A stretch of 64,000 nucleotides of DNA, from positions 186,001 through 250,000 of the forward strand of contig CAVWVJ010000003.1 of assembly GCA_963758505.1 (NCBI GenBank), in the 5' to 3' direction. The stretch is from Korobacter sp963758505 (GTDB lineage: Bacteria > Acidobacteriota > Terriglobia > Terriglobales > Acidobacteriaceae). Position 1 is the stretch's first letter. The number at the start of each line of letters is the position of its first letter. Below, piece after piece: positions 1-8,912 of this stretch. Below the pieces are notes generated by a model, which saw nothing but the letters and a program-made list of their open reading frames with translations, did not search any database and was not told where the DNA came from. A program made the translations under genes and the position numbers.

Positions 1-50
1 CCCTGACTGGCGGATCATCGCGTCTCGATTAAACTAGAAGCACACACGGG

Positions 51-1310
51 ATGAGGGACATTCTTCGACAACGCGGCATGCGGTTCGTGTTCCTGGCGAA
101 CCTGGTATCCATGATGGGCAGTGGGATGAACGGGGCCGCGCTGAACTGGTCAATCCTGCAAAGCACGCACTCCGAGATGTCATTGAGCCTGCTGGTGGTG
201 CTGCAGACGATTCCGGCGATGGTGCTGATGCCGTTTTCCGGGGTGATCATCGACCGGGAGGACCGGCGGCACCTGGTGATGTGGCTGGATGCGGCGCGCG
301 GAGTGCTGGTGCTGACGGTTGCGCTGCTGGTGGTGTTTCATCGCTCTCACATGTGGGAGCTGTACTTCATGAACATCGTGATCTCGGTCGGGTTCTGGCT
401 TTTCTGGCCGACGATCAACGCGCTCATCCAGGAGCTGTCAAACGAAGACCAGCTGGCGGGGTCGAATTCCCTGCTGATGGCGGGGGTGCAGGGCGGCTGG
501 CTGGTGGCGGGCGCGTTTGTGGGTTGGATCTACAACCGCGTGGGGCTGGGCGGGGTGCTGCTGATCGACTTTGCGACGTATGTGGTTTCGTTCCTGTGCT
601 ACTTCGGGGTGCGCAAGGGGCGGCACGTGGTGAAGCCGGTAGAGAGCATGGCGATGCCGGAACACATGGCGGGCGACGCGCTGCGGCGGTACTTCCACGA
701 GATGCGCGAGAGCATTACGTTCGTCCGGCGGAACCGGGCGGTGGTGCTGATGGGGATTGCGTGGTCGCTGTTCCTGGCGGCAATGCTGACCCAGGCGGTG
801 ACGACCTCGCCGATCAGCGACCGGATTCTGCACGCCGGCGCGGTGGGGTATGGCTGGCTGAACTTTGGATGGGCGGTGGGCGCCTTTGTGAGCGTGGCCT
901 ACGCAGCGCGGGCGACCAGCCGGCTGGGGGCGCGGCATGCGGTGGCGTTGTGCATGAGCGTGCTGGCGATCTGCTCGTTCTTCATGGGGACCTCGCATTT
1001 CCTGTGGCTGTCAGTGACACTGTTCTTCTTCATGGGATCGGGACGGGGGTGGGGCGGGATCGCGATTACGACGGACATGATGCAGCGGGTGCCGAAACAC
1101 TTCATGGGGCGGGTGCAGAACACGTTCTACTTCGCGGGAACGGGGCTGCAGATCTTTACCGCGGTGCTGGTGGGGTACGTGGCGCACCACATTGGGCTGG
1201 CGAGAGGGATTGCGATTATCGGAGCGCTGTATGCGATTGCGGCGATTGCGGTGATGATTCCGACGGGAGAAGGGGTGCGGGAGCTGGAAGAAGTGGCGGC
1301 GGGAGATTGA
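51..1310 (+). CDS. MFS transporter, probable drug/solute exporter
   Basis: A 419-residue polytopic membrane protein of the major facilitator superfamily, with about 12 hydrophobic segments. The N-terminus has the short loop after TM2 with a basic-acidic motif (GVIIDREDRRH), as in the DHA-type loop 2-3 signature, and a central cytoplasmic loop near residues 195-225. It resembles MFS_3 (EntS-like) exporters, but the substrate cannot be read from sequence. The ATG at 51 has only a weak GGG upstream. It is the first gene of the window and is followed by repeat DNA, so it is probably transcribed alone. Confidence 0.85.
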   Translation: MRDILRQRGMRFVFLANLVSMMGSGMNGAALNWSILQSTHSEMSLSLLVVLQTIPAMVLMPFSGVIIDREDRRHLVMWLDAARGVLVLTVALLVVFHRSHMWELYFMNIVISVGFWLFWPTINALIQELSNEDQLAGSNSLLMAGVQGGWLVAGAFVGWIYNRVGLGGVLLIDFATYVVSFLCYFGVRKGRHVVKPVESMAMPEHMAGDALRRYFHEMRESITFVRRNRAVVLMGIAWSLFLAAMLTQAVTTSPISDRILHAGAVGYGWLNFGWAVGAFVSVAYAARATSRLGARHAVALCMSVLAICSFFMGTSHFLWLSVTLFFFMGSGRGWGGIAITTDMMQRVPKHFMGRVQNTFYFAGTGLQIFTAVLVGYVAHHIGLARGIAIIGALYAIAAIAVMIPTGEGVRELEEVAAGD

Positions 1311-1348
1311 TCGGCAGCTTTTGGGCTGACCGCGGAGCAAAATGCGAG

Positions 1349-1399
1349 ATCCTTCGACTGCGTTTCGCAAGTTGGCGCGAAACTTCGCTCAGGATGACA
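1349..1399. repeat. REP-like hairpin element with inner stem
   Basis: Conserved outer arms (ATCCTTCGACTGC and TTCGCTCAGGATGACA) enclose a perfect 7-bp inner stem, GTTTCGC at 1362-1368 pairing with GCGAAAC at 1377-1383. The outer arms also occur in the repeats at 1429, 2536 and in both long arrays. Confidence 0.7.
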
Positions 1400-1428
1400 A
1401 CACTGCGAAGAGGCTTGGTGGGGTAGGG

Positions 1429-1472
1429 GTCCTTCGGCTGCGGACGCTGCGCGTTCTCCGCTCAGGATGACA
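1429..1472. repeat. REP-like element, second copy
   Basis: Same outer arms (GTCCTTCGGCTGCG and CGCTCAGGATGACA) as the element at 1349, with a different GC-rich insert. It lies between the MFS gene and fabI. Confidence 0.65.
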
Positions 1473-1592
1473 AGCGGGTAGAGCGTTGTCGGAGCAGGAG
1501 GATCCGGAAGATCCTACGGTCGCGAGGATTGACTCTGATATTCTTTCGCATTGCGCCGGATGGCGCGCACACCACGGAGGGAGCGGCAGAAA

Positions 1593-2363
1593 TTGGCAAA
1601 TACATTGGAAGGTCAAACGGCTGTCGTTTTCGGCGTGGCGAACAAGCGGAGCATCGCGTGGGCGATTGCGCAGCGCTTGCAGGAAGCGGGCGCGAAACTG
1701 GCCATCACGTACCAAAATGAGCGGCTGCGGCAGGAAGCGGAGGACATGATCCATGCCCTGCCGAACGCGGATGGTTTCCAATGCGATGTTTCGAGCGATG
1801 CGGAGATCGAACAGCTGTTTGCCAAGCTGAAGGAGCGCTACGGCAAGATCGATCACGTGGTTCACAGCGTGGCGTATGCGCCGGCGGAAGACCTGAAGGG
1901 GGAGTTCGTGAACACCAGCCGGGAAGGGTTTCGAATCGCGCATGACGTGAGCTGCTATTCGCTGATCGCGATCGCGCGCGCGGCGCGGCCCCTGATGACG
2001 GAAGGGGGCAGCATTGTCACCATGACCTATTACGGGTCAACGCGCGTGGTTCCCTACTACAACGTGATGGGAGTGGCGAAGGCAGCGCTGGAGTGCACGG
2101 TTCGCTATCTCGCTTACAATCTTGGGCCGAACAACATTCGCGTGAATGCGATTTCAGCGGGACCGATCAAGACGCTGGCGGCGCGCGGGATTGGGAGTTT
2201 CGGGGAGATCCTCAAAGAAGTGAGCGAGAAGGCGCCTTTGAAGCGGAACGTCGATCAGAATGAAGTCGCCGACACGGCGGCTTTCCTGTGCAGCAATGGG
2301 GCGCGGGGGATCACGGGGGAAGTGATCTTCGTGGACGCGGGCATTAATATCATGGCGTTCTAG
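1593..2363 (+). CDS. fabI: Enoyl-[acyl-carrier-protein] reductase (NADH), FabI
   Basis: Short-chain dehydrogenase fold enzyme that reduces the trans-2-enoyl-ACP double bond, the last step of each fatty-acid elongation cycle. The N-terminus carries the FabI nucleotide-binding signature (GQTAVVFGVANKRSIAWAIA), and the catalytic Tyr-x6-Lys occurs in YNVMGVAK, preceded by the extra tyrosine typical of FabI. The C-terminus (GITGEVIFVDAGINIM) is also typical. An in-frame ATG at 1551 would add 14 residues not seen in the family. A TTG at 1593 is preferred because GGAGGGAG (1576-1583) sits 9 bases upstream and the protein then begins LANTLEGQ as family members do. Length 256 residues, normal for FabI. 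Confidence 0.93.
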   Translation: MANTLEGQTAVVFGVANKRSIAWAIAQRLQEAGAKLAITYQNERLRQEAEDMIHALPNADGFQCDVSSDAEIEQLFAKLKERYGKIDHVVHSVAYAPAEDLKGEFVNTSREGFRIAHDVSCYSLIAIARAARPLMTEGGSIVTMTYYGSTRVVPYYNVMGVAKAALECTVRYLAYNLGPNNIRVNAISAGPIKTLAARGIGSFGEILKEVSEKAPLKRNVDQNEVADTAAFLCSNGARGITGEVIFVDAGINIMAF

Positions 2364-2388
2364 GCGCCCTGCTTGGAAGCAACAGCAG

Positions 2389-2425
2389 ATCCTCACGTCG
2401 GGCTGACGCCCTCCTCAGGATGACA
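2389..2425. repeat. REP-like hairpin element
   Basis: ATCCT...AGGATGACA arms with an inner GGGC-TGAC-GCCC stem, just downstream of fabI. Same architecture as the elements at 1349 and 2536. Confidence 0.55.
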
Positions 2426-2533
2426 ACAAGAGCGAGTGGCGAGGAAGAAGCCGCTGCTAACCGCCAGAGTCTTGGGCTGCGGACGCGTGATGATCTGCGC
2501 GGTCTTCGCTCGTCAAGAGTTTTGACGCAGATA

Positions 2534-3217
2534 GGGGTCCTTCGACTGCGCGGCTCTGACGAGCCGCTCCGCTCAGGATGACAGATTTTTGGGGATTGGA
2601 ATCGAAAAGCAAACAGCAGGTCCCTACGTCGCGCGGCGCGCTCCTCTGGATGACAAGAGATACTGATCCGGTGCGGGCGGAGATGTGGGCTGGCCGCGGA
2701 GGATGAGATTGTTGGTAGGGTAGGGGTCCTTCGACTGCGCTCAGGATGACAGATTTTGGGGATTGGAATCGAAAAGCAAACAGCAGGTCCCTACGTCGCG
2801 CGGCGCGCTCCTCTGGATGACAAGAGATACTGATCCGGTGCGGGCGGAGTTGTGGGCTGGCCGCGCGGGGGAGATTGTTGGTAGGGTAGGGGTCCTTCGA
2901 CTGCGCTCAGGATGACAGATTTTGGGGATTGGAATCGAAAAGCAAACAGCAGGTCCCTACGTCGCGCGGCGCGCTCCTCTGGATGACAAGAGATACTGAT
3001 CCGGTGCGGGCGGAGTTGTGGGCTGGCCGCGGGAGAGATTGTAGCAAGAGGATCCTTCGATCCGGATGCAGGTCTGGAGATTATCCAGCGGGCTGGCCGC
3101 GGGAAGATGACAAGAGATATTGATCCGGTGCGGGCGGAGTTGTGGGCTGGCCGCGGAGAGATGCGGGGCGGAGATTGTTGGTAGGGTAGGGGTCCTTCGA
3201 CGGCGCTCAGGATGACA
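2534..3217. repeat. Long repeat array A (units of about 166 bp)
   Basis: The 868 bases between fabI and the next gene hold no convincing gene and are mostly repeats. Units start with GGTCCTTCGA at 2536, 2725, 2891 and 3191 (spacings 189, 166 and 300). Each unit joins two elements: the TCCTTCGACTGCGCTCAGGATGACA element and a second one (GGTCCCTACGTCGCGCGGCG...TGGATGACA), then a spacer (GATCCGGTGCGGGCGGAG...GGGCTGGCCGCGG). The first unit has an inner stem, GCGGCTC-TGAC-GAGCCGC. The 300-base spacing contains a degenerate copy around 3046-3100. Open frames here are by-products of the repeats. Confidence 0.85.
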
Positions 3218-3231
3218 ACTCTCAAAATCGC

Positions 3232-4818
3232 CTACATCGATTTGAGCATTTCGCGGGCGGCGTTGTGGCCGGGGGTGCCCATGACGCCACCGCCGGGATG
3301 GGTTCCTGAACCGCACATATAGAGATTCTTGATCGGCGTTTTGTAGCGGGCGTAGCCGACGACCGGACGGAGGACGAACATCTGGTCGAGGGTCATGTCG
3401 CCGTGGAAGATGCTGCCGCCGGTGAGGCCGTATTCGCGCTCGAGGTCGAGGGGCGTGAGGACCTGCATGTATTCGACGCCGCCGGAAAAGCCGGGAGCGT
3501 ATTCGTCGATGATTTCGAGGACGCGCATGGCGAAGGGATCGCGGTGGTCATTCCAGGTGCCCTGGCGCAGGGTGTAGGGCGCGTATTGCAGGAAGATGCC
3601 CATGATGTGTTTGCCCTCGGGGGCGAGGGATGGGTCGTACTGCGTGGGGCAGGTCATTTCGAGCAGCGGCGATTGCGAGGGGCTGCCGTATTTCGCGTCA
3701 TCCCAGGCCCGCTCGACGTAATCGATGGACGGACAGATGTGCATGGTGGCGCGGTGCTGCGGACCGGGTGTACCGGGAAGCGCTTTGAAGTTCGGCAGGG
3801 CGCCGAGTCCGAGATTGATCTTGAGCGAGGTTCCCTCGCAGCGATAGTTCTTCATCGAGCCGAGGAAGTCGGCATCGAGATCTTTTTTGTCGATCAGTTT
3901 GAGGAAGGTGCGCTTGGGATCAGCGTTGCTGGCGACGTAAGGGGCATTGATCTGTTCGCCGGATTCCAAGGTTACGCCGGTGACGCGGCCGTTCTCGATG
4001 TTGATCTTCGAAACCGGGGAGTCGGTACGGATCTCGGCGCCATGCTGGGTGGCGCAGGCTGCGATGGCCTTGGTAATCGAGCCCATCCCGCCGCGAACGA
4101 AGCCCCAGAGGCCGCGATGGCCTTCCACGCCGCCCATGCAGTGGTGGAGGAGGATGTAGGCGGTTCCCTGCGAGCGCGGGCCGCCATTGGCGCCGATGAC
4201 GCCGTCGGTGGCGAGGGTCACCTTGATCTCTTCGTTTTCGAACCACTCATCGAGAAATTCGGCGGCGCTCTGGGTGAAGACCTTGACCAGGCCGACCGTT
4301 TCTTTCGTGCTCAGGCCGCGGACCTTGGCGAGGATCTTGAGGTATTCGGGGAGATCGAAGATGTTCCTGGGGGGAAACACGGGCGGGGTGACGGTGAGCA
4401 GCGACTCGACGGTCATGGCAAGCCGTTCGAGATGCTGCTCGAAGGCGGGGTAAATGTCGGCGTCGTGCTGCGAGAACTTTGCGATCTCGGCGACCGTCTT
4501 TTTCTGGTCCTGCCACATAAAGAGGTAACGATCGTCGGGGAATACGGAAAAAAAGGCGGGATCCTTGGCATCGACCTTGTAGCCGTAATCGGCGAGGCGG
4601 AGGTCCGAGACAACTTGCGGATTCAGCAGACTGCACAGATAGGAGGTGGTCGAGACGCGATAGCCGGGGAAGATTTCTTCGGTGACGCAGGCGCCGCCGA
4701 CGATGTAGCGGCGCTCGAGCACGAGCACCTTCTTCCCGGCTTTGCTCAGGTAAGCAGCGGTGACGAGGCCATTGTGGCCACCGCCGACGATGATTGCGTC
4801 GTACTTACGATCGCTCAT
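3232..4818 (-). CDS. FAD-dependent oxidoreductase, PYROXD2/phytoene-desaturase-like
   Basis: A 528-residue flavoprotein of the phytoene dehydrogenase/PYROXD2 group. The N-terminus has the Rossmann FAD-binding motif GGGHNGLVTAAYLSKAG followed about 20 residues later by an acidic residue (VLVLER). The C-terminus has the second FAD contact (NLYMCGSGTHPGGGVMGTPG). The substrate is unknown: carotenoid desaturases share this fold, but no crt genes are nearby. The gene sits alone between two arrays of the same long repeat, which is unusual. Stop codon at 3232, about 15 bases after array A ends; the ATG at 4818 is the natural family start. Confidence 0.85.
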   Translation of the reverse strand: MSDRKYDAIIVGGGHNGLVTAAYLSKAGKKVLVLERRYIVGGACVTEEIFPGYRVSTTSYLCSLLNPQVVSDLRLADYGYKVDAKDPAFFSVFPDDRYLFMWQDQKKTVAEIAKFSQHDADIYPAFEQHLERLAMTVESLLTVTPPVFPPRNIFDLPEYLKILAKVRGLSTKETVGLVKVFTQSAAEFLDEWFENEEIKVTLATDGVIGANGGPRSQGTAYILLHHCMGGVEGHRGLWGFVRGGMGSITKAIAACATQHGAEIRTDSPVSKINIENGRVTGVTLESGEQINAPYVASNADPKRTFLKLIDKKDLDADFLGSMKNYRCEGTSLKINLGLGALPNFKALPGTPGPQHRATMHICPSIDYVERAWDDAKYGSPSQSPLLEMTCPTQYDPSLAPEGKHIMGIFLQYAPYTLRQGTWNDHRDPFAMRVLEIIDEYAPGFSGGVEYMQVLTPLDLEREYGLTGGSIFHGDMTLDQMFVLRPVVGYARYKTPIKNLYMCGSGTHPGGGVMGTPGHNAAREMLKSM

Positions 4819-4867
4819 GGATTGAGACTGTAATGGGTGGCGGTTTTTGTTGTCGAGGGGATTGTGA

Positions 4868-5668
4868 GGACAGCAGGTCCCGACGTCGCGCGGCGCGCTC
4901 CTCTGGATGACAAGAGATACTGATCCGGTGCGGGCGGAGTTGTGGGCTGGCCGCGGGGGAGATTGTTGGTAGGGTAGGGGTCCTTCGACGGCGCTCAGGA
5001 TGACAGATTTTGGGGATTGGAATCGAAAAGCAAACAGCAGGTCCCTACGTCGCGCGGCGCGCTCCTCTGGATGACAAGAGATATTGATCCGGTGCGGGCG
5101 GAGTTGCGGGCTGGCCGCGGGGGAGATTGTTGGTAGGGTAGGGGTCCTTCGACTGCGCTCAGGATGACAGATTTTGGGGATTGGAATCGAAAAGCAAACA
5201 GCAGGTCCCTACGTCGCGCGGCGCGCTCCTCTGGATGACAAGAGATATTGATCCGGTGCGGGCGGAGTTGTGGGCTGGCCGCGGGGGAGATTGTTGGTAG
5301 GGTAGGGGTCCTTCGACGGCGCTCAGGATGACAGATTTTGGGGAATTGGACTCGAAAAGCAACAGCAGGTCCCTACGTCGCGCGGCGCGCTCCTCTGGAT
5401 GACAAGAGATACTGATCCGGTGCGGGCGGAGTTGCGGGCTGGCCGCGGGAAGATGACAAGAGATATTGATCCGGTGCGGGCGGAGTTGCGGGCTGGCCGC
5501 GGGAAGATGACAAGAGATATTGATCCGGTGCGGGCGGGAGTTGTGGGCTGGACGCGGGAAAGAGATACTGATCCGGTGCGGGCGGAGATGCGGGCTGGCG
5601 GCGGGGGAAGACACCGTTATGAAATTGTTGGTATGGTAGGGGTCCTTCGACTGCGCTCAGGATGACAA
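4868..5668. repeat. Long repeat array B, same family as array A
   Basis: The non-coding stretch after the oxidoreductase gene is built from the array A unit in the same orientation. GGTCCTTCGA occurs at 4979, 5143, 5307 and 5641 (periods 164, 164, then 334). A nested tandem of three 54-bp copies (GACAAG at 5401, 5455 and 5509) explains the longer last interval. No gene is supported within it. Confidence 0.85.
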
Positions 5669-5706
5669 ACCAACGAGGACAACCAAAAAGAAATGGAGAT
5701 AAGCGA

Positions 5707-6102
5707 ATGGTGAAGCTGGAAGATGCGCGCCGGGTGATTGCCGCGGCGGAAAAGAAGGCAAAGGAAATCGGGCAGCCAATGAACATCGCGGTGGCAGACG
5801 CGGGCGGCAACCTGGTATCGCACGTCCGCATGGACGGCGCATGGCTGGGCAGCATTGATATTTCGATCAAGAAGGCCTATACGTCACGGGCTTTCGACAT
5901 CGCGACCAAGGACCTGGCGACGCATTCGCAGTCGGGCGGACAGTTCTTCGGGATTCATGCCTCGAACGACGGCAAGATCATGATTTTCGCGGGCGGCATT
6001 CCGTTGAAGAAGGATGGAAAAGTGGTGGGAGCGATCGGGGTAAGCGGCGGATCCGGAGAGCAGGACCACGCGGTTGCAGAAGCGGGCGCGGCGGCATTCT
6101 AG
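5707..6102 (+). CDS. GlcG/HbpS family (DUF336) protein
   Basis: A 131-residue protein of the GlcG/HbpS (Haem_degrading, formerly DUF336) family. Visible family features are the N-terminal LEDARRVIAAAEKKAKEIGQP helix, the core strand NIAVADAGGNLVSHVRMD, and the C-terminal GGIPLKKDGKVVGAIGVSGGSGEQDHAVAEAG. Members bind small ligands (haem in HbpS) or lie in glycolate or diol operons; the role here is unknown. The ATG at 5707 is chosen over the one at 5662 because GGAG at 5695-5698 gives an 8-base spacing and the extra N-terminal residues derive from the repeat. No partner gene is adjacent. Confidence 0.85.
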   Translation: MVKLEDARRVIAAAEKKAKEIGQPMNIAVADAGGNLVSHVRMDGAWLGSIDISIKKAYTSRAFDIATKDLATHSQSGGQFFGIHASNDGKIMIFAGGIPLKKDGKVVGAIGVSGGSGEQDHAVAEAGAAAF

Positions 6103-6132
6103 AAGAACGCCGCCGCTGCTTTGCGAACCGGG

Positions 6133-7332
6133 CTATTGCACGGTGATGTAGATGGTGGTTTTGAAGGTGACGCCATCGTTGGCCTGCACGGTGAGGCGGT
6201 GCGAGCCGCTGCTCATGGGCAGGGTTGTATTCACGGTCGAAGAGTGAATCGTCATCTGCTTCACGCCGTCGAGATAGATCTGCGTGTAGTTGACGGGCTT
6301 GCTGTCGGTGACGGTGGCCGTGATCTGAACCGGGGACGATACAGTCGCGCCGCTGGTGGGAGTGCAGATGGTGACGGTTTGGTTCACGCCTGAGCCCTGG
6401 CATCCGGTGCCGACGGTGCCGCCAAAGAAATCGGCCATCACGGGTGCGCCGGCAGCAGCGCCGGGAGCACCGGAGATGCCAAGAGCCGTCAGCATGGTCT
6501 TGAGGGTGCTCGGGTGCTGATAGAACGTCGAGGACTTCGTTCCAGGGGTGACGTTGGGACCGATGACGATGGTGGCGACGTGGCCTCCGCCAAGATTTTC
6601 CGGCAGCTTGGGGCAGCTGGCGAGCGGCGCGCAATCGGAATCCAGCGACTCATCGACGGTAATAATCAGCAAGCCATCGCCGCCGGGTTGAAAGATCGGC
6701 GACTGTAATAGCGGCGCGAGATTGGTTTTCAGCCAGTTGTCGACGACGGTGAGGTTCGAGTTGTGGCCGTCGTGGCTGCCATTCGGGGTGATGAAGGAAT
6801 AGTTCGGCAGCTGGTTATTGGCGATGTCGGTGGCCAACTGGGTGAACGGCACGATGTTCATCTTCTGCGAACTGTTTACCACATCCGAAAGATAAGAAAA
6901 GGGATCGTGATTGCGCTCGTAAGGCTCGACCGTGGGGCCGACGTATCCGGCGTACGGGATACTCTCTTCGTAGGCCTTCCAGGTGAGGCCGGCGGAAAGC
7001 AGATAGCGGGTGACGTTGTCGACGTTGAAGATGGTCTGGGTGCCGTCGCTATCGGTAACGTAAGCGCCGGTGGTGATCCAGAAATAATTGGGGATGGAAT
7101 AGTGGCTGTTCGCGTCGTAATTTGTCGCCAAGCCATAGGTGTTGATGAGCGAGTTAATGTACGGGGCGTTGCCGTTACCGACCACCTGCGAATAGCTGTG
7201 ATTTTCCAGCATTAAGACGACAACGTGCGACGAGGGTGGAACCTGGGCCGAACAGGCTGCCACCAGGAAGGCGACAGCGAAAGCTGCGGAAAAAAGGGGG
7301 CGAAGCCATTTTGGCTGGGCGGAGCACTTCAT
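6133..7332 (-). CDS. Secreted acid phosphatase/phospholipase C-like phosphoesterase with C-terminal Ig-like domain
   Basis: A 399-residue exported protein with a hydrophobic signal segment (LFSAAFAVAFLVAACSA) ending in a possible lipobox. The phosphoesterase core (PF04185-like) is recognisable: VVVLMLENHSYSQVVG near the start of the mature protein, HYSIPNYFWITTGA, GSHDGHNSN, and the metal-site strand LLIITVDES. Residues about 310-399 form a separate beta-rich, Ig-like region (TSGATVSSPVQITATVTD). It probably hydrolyses phosphate esters outside the cytoplasm. GGAGGAGA precedes the ATG. It is convergent with the DUF336 gene, 30 bases away. Confidence 0.82.
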   Translation of the reverse strand: MKCSAQPKWLRPLFSAAFAVAFLVAACSAQVPPSSHVVVLMLENHSYSQVVGNGNAPYINSLINTYGLATNYDANSHYSIPNYFWITTGAYVTDSDGTQTIFNVDNVTRYLLSAGLTWKAYEESIPYAGYVGPTVEPYERNHDPFSYLSDVVNSSQKMNIVPFTQLATDIANNQLPNYSFITPNGSHDGHNSNLTVVDNWLKTNLAPLLQSPIFQPGGDGLLIITVDESLDSDCAPLASCPKLPENLGGGHVATIVIGPNVTPGTKSSTFYQHPSTLKTMLTALGISGAPGAAAGAPVMADFFGGTVGTGCQGSGVNQTVTICTPTSGATVSSPVQITATVTDSKPVNYTQIYLDGVKQMTIHSSTVNTTLPMSSGSHRLTVQANDGVTFKTTIYITVQ

Positions 7333-7619
7333 TATGGTTTATCTCCTCCGGAATGGAATCAATGGGTGCCTTGGGGGGCGGGGCTGCATTGATCTGCTAC
7401 TCTCAGGCCTGCCGATCGAAGAAAGAATCCTGGGGGTTCCAGGGGGCCAGCTGCTTACACCCGAGAGATAGGTAGATGCCCGAAAATGGTGCAAGGTTGG
7501 GCCTCGATCATGATTTTCGGCCAGTCAGGAAGCTGGTACTAATGGACGGTGGGCAGAGTGTCCGAATGCCGAGGAAAATCGAGAGCAGCCTCTCTGGTTT
7601 TTCCTGCCTCTAATACGTA

Positions 7620-8912
7620 GTGTTTACAACGGAGGCAACGAAAATCGGGCACACTCCGACCCCAGGAGAACCGGTGCGCCCTGGAAAATTCCTCCGTGGC
7701 TTCGTAGACATGGTGCCCGGCATCATTGCCGGCGCGGCAGATCTCGATCCTGCGGCTGTTCTTACGGCCACGGTAGTAGGCGCCACTTTTGGCCTGTCGA
7801 TTGCCTGGGTCGTACTGATCAGCTTCCCCGTGCTGATGACGGTATTCGCCGTTTCCTCGCGGATTGGGCGCGATACGCGGCGCGGGCTGATTGAACTAGT
7901 CCGGATCCGTTACGGCGGGGGACGCGCCAAGATCATGGCGCTGGGCATGGTCGTGGTGAACATGGCCATGGTGATCGGAGATATCTACGCGGTCTCCGAT
8001 GCCTTTTCGCTGATCCTGCTGCAACGCCGCGCCATGTTCATCGCGGTGGTCGGCTTCGTCATCTGGTATTTCCTGATCGTCAGCGATTACAAGAAAGTAA
8101 CTCACACGCTCGGGATGTTAACGCTGGTGCTGCTGGCGTACATCCTGGCGGCGCATCGGGCGACGGATTCCTACCTGCATTTGGCCCGGGGAGTGGTGCT
8201 GCCGCACCTGCAATTTACCGGCGCCTACTGCATGGCGGCGATCGCGTTGTTCGGGTCGCTGCTTACGCCCGACGTCATCGTGTGGCAGACGAGCACCAAG
8301 CGCGACCTTCCGAGGGGAGTAGCGAGCGCGCATTACACCGAGTCGCAAGCGGGAACGATTGTGGCCTGCCTGATTTCATTCTGCGTGATCGTTTGCGCCT
8401 CGCGCCTGCACATTGGGGATCCGAACCTGGTGACGACGCGAACCGCGGCCGAGGCGCTGAACGTCCTGGGGAAAGCGGGCCCGATCGTTTTCTCGCTGGG
8501 CATCATCGGATCGGGGCTGGTGGCGCTTCCGCTGATTGTCGGTTCGCTGTGCTTCAGCGTGTCGGAGGCGTTCGGATGGAAGTCGCGACTGAGCCGGGCG
8601 CCGTGGGAGGCAACGCGGTTCTACACGCTGATCTCGGCAGTGGTGGTGATCGCGGTAACCGTGGACCTGTTCGGGATCAACGTGGTCTCGGTGCTCTACT
8701 GGTCGCAGTTGCTGGCGGGCGTGCTGACGGTGCCGATTCTGCATTACATGCGCAAGCTGGGAAACGACCCGGCGCTTGTTTCCACGCAGGAATACGCGGT
8801 CCGAGAACGGCTGGCTGACGGGAGCGATCGTGGTGACGATCGTCGCCAACCTGGCGTTTCTATGGACGCAGTTCGTGCACTAGCGCGGGCGCAATCCGCA
8901 ATTCTTCGATAG
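7620..8912 (+). CDS. Nramp-like divalent metal transporter, frameshifted near the 3' end
   Basis: A polytopic membrane protein of the Nramp (MntH-like) superfamily. The TM1 metal-site region reads AGAADLDPAAVLTATVVG (Nramp: DPGN), and TM6 reads LLTPDVIVWQTSTKRD. These variant residues suggest a divergent, non-canonical member, so manganese transport is not assured. From about 8790 the annotated frame gives an unrelated tail to 8912, while the +1 frame continues SENGWLTGAIVVTIVANLAFLW, an evident last membrane segment, and stops at 8881-8883. This indicates a one-base indel at about 8780-8795. The GTG at 7620 has no ribosome site upstream; GTG at 7674 or ATG at 7710 are alternatives. Confidence 0.75.
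   Translation: MFTTEATKIGHTPTPGEPVRPGKFLRGFVDMVPGIIAGAADLDPAAVLTATVVGATFGLSIAWVVLISFPVLMTVFAVSSRIGRDTRRGLIELVRIRYGGGRAKIMALGMVVVNMAMVIGDIYAVSDAFSLILLQRRAMFIAVVGFVIWYFLIVSDYKKVTHTLGMLTLVLLAYILAAHRATDSYLHLARGVVLPHLQFTGAYCMAAIALFGSLLTPDVIVWQTSTKRDLPRGVASAHYTESQAGTIVACLISFCVIVCASRLHIGDPNLVTTRTAAEALNVLGKAGPIVFSLGIIGSGLVALPLIVGSLCFSVSEAFGWKSRLSRAPWEATRFYTLISAVVVIAVTVDLFGINVVSVLYWSQLLAGVLTVPILHYMRKLGNDPALVSTQEYAVRERLADGSDRGDDRRQPGVSMDAVRALARAQSAILR

Noticed and set aside
281..1426. A 381-codon frame inside the first MFS gene
   Set aside because: Gly/Arg-rich shadow frame without membrane segments or ribosome site; the MFS frame has clear helices.
3403..4833. A 476-codon plus-strand frame opposite the FAD oxidoreductase
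   Set aside because: It is the complement of a well-supported flavoprotein; its composition follows from high GC codon use.
2534..5668. Repeat arrays considered as CRISPR
   Set aside because: Units are 164-166 bp composites without unique spacers of uniform size, and no cas genes are present.
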